Origin: an uncultured Blastococcus sp.
GTDB taxonomy: Bacteria; Actinomycetota; Actinomycetes; Mycobacteriales; Antricoccaceae
DNA length: 11,139 nucleotides
Assembly (NCBI GenBank): GCA_946221975.1
Contig: CAMIGT010000013.1
Coordinates: forward strand, 1-11,139
Direction: 5' to 3'
Made by a program: the position numbers and the translations under genes
In this document: positions 6,641 to 11,139 of the stretch, one piece after another
How positions within the stretch are numbered: position 1 is the stretch's first letter
Layout of the letters: every line of letters begins with the position of its first letter
Notes under the pieces: generated by a model
What the model was told of the DNA's origin: nothing
Databases searched by the model: none
What the model saw: only the letters and a program-made list of their open reading frames with translations

Positions 6641-7111
6641 ATGGGCCAGGACACCATCCAGAGCGTCTCAGCGGTCACCGACGTGCCGATACCGAAGCTG
6701 TTCGACTTCCTGCGGGTGCCCGCCAACCACGTGCGCATGGACGGCTCGGGTCAGCTGGTCAGCGCCGATCTGCAGCCCATCGAGGCGGTCGGCGACGTCT
6801 TCACCGTGCAGGTGAGCAGCCCGGAGCGCGGCGAGTACGTCGTCGAGAACCACGTCGTCGCGTTTATCGCCGATGCCCAGATCGCCTGGCTCCCAGCCGC
6901 CGTGGGCAAAGAGCCCTCGGGCCTGCGATGGGAGTGGGTCTTTGACGTGGGAGCGCACGGCGAGACGATCATCACGCAGACCTGCGACTGGTCACAGGCC
7001 AGCGACGACTACCTCGCCACGCGCTCCCTGCCGATGGTCACCGCCGACGAGATGCGGCTGTCCATCCGCCGCCTGATCGAGCTCGTCAGCTCGACCATCC
7101 GCCTCACCTAG
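6641..7111 (+). CDS. SRPBCC (START/Bet v1-like) family protein
   Basis: The 156-residue protein looks like a single SRPBCC domain, a helix-grip fold with a deep hydrophobic pocket. Support is the opening strand and alpha-1 (SVSAVTDVPIPKLFDFLRVP), the usual alternating strands including GDVFTVQV and YVVENHVVAF, the LRWEWVFDV and TIITQTCDW strand pair, and a long C-terminal helix (about 130-152, TADEMRLSIRRLIELVSSTI). Such proteins bind or convert small hydrophobic ligands, and many actinobacterial members are uncharacterised. No catalytic residues can be named. The ATG at 6641 is preferred over 6596 because the fold starts directly after it and a leaderless promoter fits. Its last eight bases overlap the end of the convergent DoxX gene. 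It shares a 125-bp promoter region with the divergent acyl-CoA ligase, so a lipid-like ligand is possible but unproven. Confidence 0.75.
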   Translation: MGQDTIQSVSAVTDVPIPKLFDFLRVPANHVRMDGSGQLVSADLQPIEAVGDVFTVQVSSPERGEYVVENHVVAFIADAQIAWLPAAVGKEPSGLRWEWVFDVGAHGETIITQTCDWSQASDDYLATRSLPMVTADEMRLSIRRLIELVSSTIRLT

Positions 7112-7567
7112 CGTCGGCGAGCTCGCGATCGCGAGACGTGAGGGGTGAGCGCAGGAACCGGAGCTTCTTGCCGAGCAGGTGATCGACGCTGAACGCTCCC
7201 GCACCGATGACCGCGAAGATGAGCGAGATCGCGCCGAGGATGCCGGCCAGCTCCCAGCCGCCGTTGGCTACGAAGATCCCATTGGCGATGTGGGCGAAGA
7301 AGACGGCGCCGATCATGTCGATGACCAGCAGCGCGGCTGCGACTGGGGTGAAGGCGCCGAGGATCAGCGCTGCGCCGCCGATGATCTCGACCCAGGTGAC
7401 CAGGAACGCGGCGACCTCGGGCAGCGGTACGCCGTTGCCTTCCATGCTTGCCGTTGTCCCGGCCATCCCGAACGTTGCGACCTTTGGATTCCGTGCGCCA
7501 GGAACACGACACCGGCGACGACTCGGGCCACGAGCAGGGCGATGTTGACGGTGACGGAGTTGCTCAT
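7104..7567 (-). pseudogene. Small DoxX-family protein gene interrupted by a one-base frameshift
   Basis: Two minus-strand reading frames together make one DoxX protein. The first (from ATG 7567) encodes MSNSVTVNIALLVARVVAGV then VFLAHGIQ, the first membrane helix with the family's conserved HG. The second carries on with KVATFGMAGTTASME, then GVPLP and three more membrane helices (ITWVEIIGG-like, VIDMIGAVFFAH, LAGILGAISLIFAVIGAG), ending at TGA 7104-7106. Adding one A to the AAA run (TTT at 7483-7485 on the plus strand) restores an uninterrupted 154-residue protein, the normal family length. The start has AAAGGA four bases before the ATG. As given, translation would leave helix one and run 39 residues in the wrong frame to a stop near 7364. 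This is either a real inactivating deletion or a sequencing error in a short homopolymer. The intact remainder suggests an error or a very recent mutation. The role is unknown; it is a membrane protein. Confidence 0.85.
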
Positions 7568-7847
7568 GCTGTCCTTTCGTGGGGGTCTAAACAGCGTCGT
7601 CCCTGACGGGCTATCGCCAGGGCGCCCCGAGCCTAGGCACTCGACCTGTGCGTCGCCTGTGTGCCGTCTGCCCAGGGGTGGCCCGATGGACGGGTGGCCG
7701 ACCTCACGGGGGCAGTCGCGGGTGCGGCGATAAGCTCGCGCCGCGTGGGGTATCAGTAGTACCTGGGCGCACCGGCCGCTGCCGTTTGCACGAGCCGCCG
7801 CGCCGTGCGCATCCCCTGTCCCACATCGCCGCGATCACCCGAAGGTC
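7568..7847. other. 280-bp divergent intergenic region, no gene seen
   Basis: This gap separates the frameshifted DoxX gene (minus) from the antiporter gene (plus) and should hold both promoters. A possible plus-strand -10, TAAGCT at 7731-7736, lies in the loop of a 6-bp GC stem (7724-7729 with 7739-7744). No matching -35 is visible. A 67-codon open frame running into the antiporter start has no protein-like character. Nothing else is recognised. Confidence 0.4.
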
Positions 7848-9170
7848 ATGACCGCCGACGCTTTCTATCTCATTATTGGGCTTGCCCTGCTCATCGCCAT
7901 GGTGCTGCCCACCCTGCTGCAACGGCTCCCGCTGTCTCCGCCGATCGTGCTCGTGCTGCTCGGCGTCATCCTCGGCGTACTGCCCATCAGCGACGGGATC
8001 CCGGCGCTGCCGACCCAGCACCCGGAGGTCACCGAGCACCTGATGGAGCTGACCGTGCTCATCGCGCTCATGGGCGTCGGCCTGGCCATCGACCGGGGCC
8101 TGTCGCTGCGGCGCCCCAAGTCCTGGCGCACGTGGTCATCAGCGTGGCGCCTGCTGGGTATCGCGATGCCACTGACGATCGGCGCGGTCGCGCTGCTCGG
8201 CTGGGCCGGTCTCGGTGTCGGGCCAGCCGCTGCCGTGCTGCTCGGCGCGGCGCTGGCGCCGACCGACCCGGTGCTGGCTTCGGACGTCCAGGTCGAGGGA
8301 CCGACGGTCGAGGCCGAAAGCCAGGAGGTCGACGAGGACGACGAGGTGCGGTTCGCCCTGACCTCCGAGGCCGGACTGAACGACGGGCTGGCGTTCCCCT
8401 TCGTCTACGCCGCCATCTTCCTGGCCACCATCGGCCCGGTCAGCGAATGGGGCATCTCCTGGCTCACCTGGGATCTCGTGGGCAAGGTCGTGCTCGGTTC
8501 CGCCATCGGCGTACTCGCCGGCTGGCTCCTGGGCAAGGTGTCCTTTCGCGGCCCGCACCACTCCCTGCGCGTCGCCGAGACCGGGGAGCCGCTGATGGCG
8601 GTCGCCGCGATCCTGGTGTCATACGGCGTCGCCGAGGTCGCGGGCGGCTATGGCTTCCTCGCCGTCTTCTGCGCGGCACTGACGATCCGAGCGGCCGAGC
8701 GCACCAGCGAGTATCACGAGACGATGCACGGGGTCGTCGAGCGCCTCGAACGGCTGCTCACCCTGCTTGTGCTGCTGTTCTTGGGATTTGCGCTCGGCAA
8801 CGGCCTGCTCGATGCCGTCGACTGGCGCAGCGTCGTCATCGCCGTCGGCGTCGTCTTCGTCATACGCCCACTGACCGGCCTCATCGCCTTCCTGGGCAGC
8901 ACGCGACTCGACTGGCGCGAACGGCTTGTCGTGGCCAGCTTCGGCGTCCGCGGGGTGGGGTCGATCTACTACCTCGCCTACGCCACCAACCAGGCGGATT
9001 TCGCCGAGACATCATGGCTCTGGGCGACCGTCGGCCTGACGATCGCGCTGTCGGTACTGGTGCACGGTGTCGCCGCGACGCCGGTGATGAACTGGCTCGA
9101 CTCCCACCGCGAGCACGACAACGAGCCCGACAAGCGCCGGTTCCGCGGACGCGACCAGGCAAACGCCTAG
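7848..9170 (+). CDS. Cation:proton antiporter, CPA1/NhaP-type
   Basis: The 440-residue membrane protein is predicted to exchange Na+ (or K+) for H+ across the cytoplasmic membrane, for pH and salt homeostasis. It has about 11-13 hydrophobic helices, starting with helix one at residues 5-22. The family signatures are present: LAPTDPVLASDVQVEGP (137-152, with T139-D140) and SEAGLNDG (173-180, with the ion-binding Asn178-Asp179 pair), plus a late GVRGVGSIYYL (366-376). An acidic loop (EAESQEVDEDDEVRF, 155-169) separates the two signatures; similar loops occur in actinobacterial relatives. The C-terminus is a short charged tail (about 420-440) with no regulatory TrkA domain. The start keeps the first helix whole, but its GAAGG is only two bases from the ATG, so initiation is weak or leaderless. 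It stands alone, and its stop is five bases from the convergent MFS stop. Ion specificity cannot be decided from the sequence. Confidence 0.9.
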   Translation: MTADAFYLIIGLALLIAMVLPTLLQRLPLSPPIVLVLLGVILGVLPISDGIPALPTQHPEVTEHLMELTVLIALMGVGLAIDRGLSLRRPKSWRTWSSAWRLLGIAMPLTIGAVALLGWAGLGVGPAAAVLLGAALAPTDPVLASDVQVEGPTVEAESQEVDEDDEVRFALTSEAGLNDGLAFPFVYAAIFLATIGPVSEWGISWLTWDLVGKVVLGSAIGVLAGWLLGKVSFRGPHHSLRVAETGEPLMAVAAILVSYGVAEVAGGYGFLAVFCAALTIRAAERTSEYHETMHGVVERLERLLTLLVLLFLGFALGNGLLDAVDWRSVVIAVGVVFVIRPLTGLIAFLGSTRLDWRERLVVASFGVRGVGSIYYLAYATNQADFAETSWLWATVGLTIALSVLVHGVAATPVMNWLDSHREHDNEPDKRRFRGRDQANA

Positions 9171-9175
9171 CTGTC

Positions 9176-10378
9176 TCAGCGGTCCATGGCGCGGTTGCGG
9201 TCGACCAGCAGCAGCGCGCACGTCGACATCGCCATGAGGACGGTCGTCACCACAATCCCGACCGGGTACGACGTCGCGTCGATCAGCGCGCCGATCGCGA
9301 CCGGGCCGACGAGCCCGCCGAACCCCGCGGAGGTGTAGAGCAGCCCGAGGGTCCCGCCAAGCCCGGCCGGACCGAAGATCGCGGCAAGAAGTGCCGGCAT
9401 CAAAGCGATGTAGCCGCCGTACCCGACGCCCATCACGATCGTGAACGTCACCAGCATGGTGAAGCTCGACCCGGCAAACAGCCACAGCAGCAGGCTCAGC
9501 GTCATTGCGGCGAAACAGCCTTGAGTGAGCCGCAGCACGCTCCACCGACCGCCGAGGGCACCGATGCCGAGCCGACCGATGACACTTGCACCGCCGATCA
9601 GCCCGACCAGGATGGCGGCGCGGTTCGCCGGGATCCCTTGCCCGACGGCAAAGTCCTTGATGAAGACGAACGGGACGAACAGCGCCATGGCCAGCAGCAC
9701 GCCGCATGCGTAGAGCTTGACGAAGTCACGGTCGGCGGCGAACTGGGCGATGGTGCGGACCGGCTCATCGCTCGGCGGGATCGGCGGCTTCGCGGCGAGA
9801 AGGGCGCAGCCGAGCAGGAGCACCGCGCCGACCGCACCGAGGATGACAAACGCGGTGCGCCAGCCGTAGCTGTCGATCAACGTCTGGGCGATCGGTGCGG
9901 TGACGAGCGTGCCGACGCCGATCCCGCTGACCGCGACGCCGAGCGCCGCGGCCCGTCGACGCTGGAACCAGCCGCCGACGAACGCGACCATCGGCACGTA
10001 GGCGCACGACACGGCGATCCCCAGTCCCACGCCGTACGTCAAGTAGCCGAGCCAGATCGAGTCGACCTTCGAGGTCGCGTACATGCCCGCGAACGCGGTG
10101 ATCGCCGCGGTGATGAGCAGCGGCGTCGGCCCGAACCGGTCGCCAAGCCGTCCGGCGACGACGCCAAGGAGGAAGTAGATCGTCGTCACCAGCGAGAACA
10201 TGAACGCGGTCTGCCCGCGTCCAACCCCGAACTCCTCAGACATAGAGCCAAAGAAGGTACCGAAGCTATAGAGCAGTCCAAACGCGACGAACGTGCTGAC
10301 AAACGTCGCGAGGACCACCGCCCACCCGCGCGGCGAGTCCAGATAGCCGCGGCCTGCTTCGGCGGGCGTCGTGCTCAT
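9176..10378 (-). CDS. MFS transporter, monocarboxylate/OFA-like
   Basis: This 400-residue protein has 12 predicted membrane helices, normal for the major facilitator superfamily. The loop between helices 2 and 3 carries the MFS signature GRLGDRFGPTPLL (76-88). The helix 4-5 region has GGWFQRRRAAALGVAVSGIG (135-154), the pattern of the monocarboxylate transporter (MCT) and oxalate:formate antiporter (OFA) groups. A small organic acid is therefore the best guess, carried across the cytoplasmic membrane, probably inward. Its ATG overlaps the TGA of the preceding phosphotransferase gene (ATGA, 10375-10378), and no good ribosome-binding site precedes it, so translation is probably coupled. That link suggests the transporter feeds the pathway of the phosphotransferase. 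It could instead be an exporter; the sequence alone does not decide direction or substrate. Confidence 0.88.
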   Translation of the reverse strand: MSTTPAEAGRGYLDSPRGWAVVLATFVSTFVAFGLLYSFGTFFGSMSEEFGVGRGQTAFMFSLVTTIYFLLGVVAGRLGDRFGPTPLLITAAITAFAGMYATSKVDSIWLGYLTYGVGLGIAVSCAYVPMVAFVGGWFQRRRAAALGVAVSGIGVGTLVTAPIAQTLIDSYGWRTAFVILGAVGAVLLLGCALLAAKPPIPPSDEPVRTIAQFAADRDFVKLYACGVLLAMALFVPFVFIKDFAVGQGIPANRAAILVGLIGGASVIGRLGIGALGGRWSVLRLTQGCFAAMTLSLLLWLFAGSSFTMLVTFTIVMGVGYGGYIALMPALLAAIFGPAGLGGTLGLLYTSAGFGGLVGPVAIGALIDATSYPVGIVVTTVLMAMSTCALLLVDRNRAMDR

Positions 10379-11139
10379 GTGGTTGCCAGGTGCCGCGGGT
10401 TCCAGACCGTGAGGCGCGCGTCGACGCCGAGCCGGACCGCCGCGAGCACGTCGCTGAGCTCGACGTGACCGTCGCGGATCGCCTCGGCGAGCTCCCGCTC
10501 GGTCGCGGCGCCGGCGACCGCCAACGCCTCGGCGTACGCCGACCGCAGCTCGTCGCCGAGCAACATCTCGCGGTGCACGACGTCTACTGCGTTGCGGCGC
10601 AGGCGATCTGAATAGGCGCGGCTCGCGTTGAGCTCATCGCTCACCGCTGCGATGAGCTGGCTGGCCGTGGGCTGGCCGAAGACCGGGTCGTCCACGGTCG
10701 CGACCTCGGCGAGCGGATCGGGCATCTCTCGCGGCTCGGTCAGCCCAAGGGCAAGCAGCAGGTCGTACTCGTTTTCGGCAAACCGCCGACCGATCATCGC
10801 CAGCTCGAGTGACTGCTCAGTGCCGCGCAGATGCCGGTTGGCCTGGCGACGACACATCACCGCCCAGCGCAGACTGCCGAAGATCTGCCACCAACGCACC
10901 GTCTCCGGCGACGGCGCCCAGCCCGCGACGCTGGCGTAACCGTCGACGAGCTCATCGACGGAGCCGACGCCGGCCACCGCGCCCGACCCGCCAAACCGCC
11001 ACGCCTTGGTCGCGACCCAACCGAGGTCGAGCATGGGATCGCCGATATGCGCCAGCTCCCAGTCGAGTACGCCGCTCACCCCCTCCGCATCGACGAGGAT
11101 GTTGCCGAGCCGGAAGTCACCGTGCACGACCGTCGTCGC
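10375..11139 (-). CDS. Phosphotransferase (APH-like) fused to a DUF6285-like domain, 5' end outside window
   Basis: The reading frame enters from beyond the right edge; 254 C-terminal residues are visible and roughly 190-200 N-terminal ones are missing. Counting from the edge, the catalytic loop HGDFRLGN (6-13) and the metal-binding DWE (26-28, in VLDWELAHIGDP) identify a kinase of the aminoglycoside phosphotransferase fold, of the type annotated as phosphotransferase family or ACAD10-like. Residues 35-140 finish that domain, with RRFAENEYDLLLALGL at its end. Residues 157-254 (10378-10671) match, by eye, the pattern of DUF6285: PTASQLIAAVSDEL, RNAVDVVHREMLLG, LAEAIRDG, VWNPRHL. In many genomes this small domain is a separate gene next to the kinase. 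Members of this kinase family phosphorylate 4-hydroxyacyl-CoAs (LvaA; ACAD10/11). The stop overlaps the MFS start by four bases. The substrate here is unknown; a hydroxyacyl-CoA is the favoured inference over an antibiotic. Confidence 0.85.
   Translation of the reverse strand, partial: ATTVVHGDFRLGNILVDAEGVSGVLDWELAHIGDPMLDLGWVATKAWRFGGSGAVAGVGSVDELVDGYASVAGWAPSPETVRWWQIFGSLRWAVMCRRQANRHLRGTEQSLELAMIGRRFAENEYDLLLALGLTEPREMPDPLAEVATVDDPVFGQPTASQLIAAVSDELNASRAYSDRLRRNAVDVVHREMLLGDELRSAYAEALAVAGAATERELAEAIRDGHVELSDVLAAVRLGVDARLTVWNPRHLATT

Noticed and set aside
7648..7851. 67-codon plus-strand open frame before the antiporter
   Set aside because: It overlaps the antiporter start and its composition is that of untranslated GC-rich DNA (many Arg, Pro, Gly), with no homology recognised.
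7805..10468. 887-codon plus-strand open frame
   Set aside because: It runs through the antiporter gene in another frame and then antisense to the MFS gene. Its translation is Arg/Ala/Pro/Asp-rich with no domain, which is a GC-bias shadow.
10375..11139. Aminoglycoside resistance kinase
   Set aside because: The APH fold signature is present, but the HGDFRLGN/DWELAHIGDP pattern, the fused DUF6285-like domain and the coupled acid transporter fit the acyl-CoA-linked phosphotransferase group better.
1..11139. CRISPR array, prophage, integrase, transposase, tRNA or rRNA
   Set aside because: No regularly spaced repeats, recombinase motifs or RNA-gene structures were seen in the window.

Overview
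The window is GC-rich with tightly packed genes and strong codon bias. Its gene families are FadD-type acyl-CoA ligase, class I bacterial P450, a TM0106-family nuclease, DoxX proteins and a phosphotransferase with a DUF6285-like domain. Together these suggest the chromosome of a high-GC actinobacterium (Actinomycetota). I cannot assign a genus. No rRNA, tRNA, CRISPR array, transposase or integrase is visible.

Layout from left to right. (1) Positions 1-193 are non-coding: a REP-like or duplicated segment, then a candidate promoter carrying a perfect 9+1+9 palindrome. (2) A DoxX-family membrane protein with a long repeat-bearing polar N-terminus (194-1216, +). (3) A P450-SDR operon on the minus strand (3215 down to 1229). 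(4) A short TM0106-family protein on the plus strand (3398-4951). It keeps a Cas4-like four-cysteine set and a DEDD-type exonuclease domain, but it lacks the usual helicase half and has a degenerate PD-(D/E)xK core. (5) A FadD-like acyl-CoA ligase (6515-4983, -). (6) An SRPBCC protein (6641-7111, +), possibly translated from a leaderless mRNA. (7) A small DoxX gene (7567-7104, -) broken by a one-base deletion in a T run. (8) A CPA1/NhaP-type cation:proton antiporter (7848-9170, +). (9) A translationally coupled minus-strand pair: a phosphotransferase fused to a DUF6285-like domain, which runs off the right edge (>11139-10375), and an MCT/OFA-like MFS transporter (10378-9176).

Most genes alternate in convergent and divergent pairs. 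Convergent ends are very close: 12 bp, 31 bp, an 8-bp overlap and 5 bp. That leaves almost no room for intrinsic terminators.

Several genes point to oxidative use of small or lipid-like carboxylic acids: P450 plus SDR (hydroxylation then alcohol oxidation), the acyl-CoA ligase (CoA activation), and the MFS plus phosphotransferase pair. The most suggestive unit is the right-hand pair. The kinase family includes enzymes that phosphorylate 4-hydroxyacyl-CoAs (LvaA, ACAD10/11), and here the kinase is fused to what may be its small partner domain and coupled to a monocarboxylate-type transporter. That these genes form one pathway is inference; they are not all co-transcribed.
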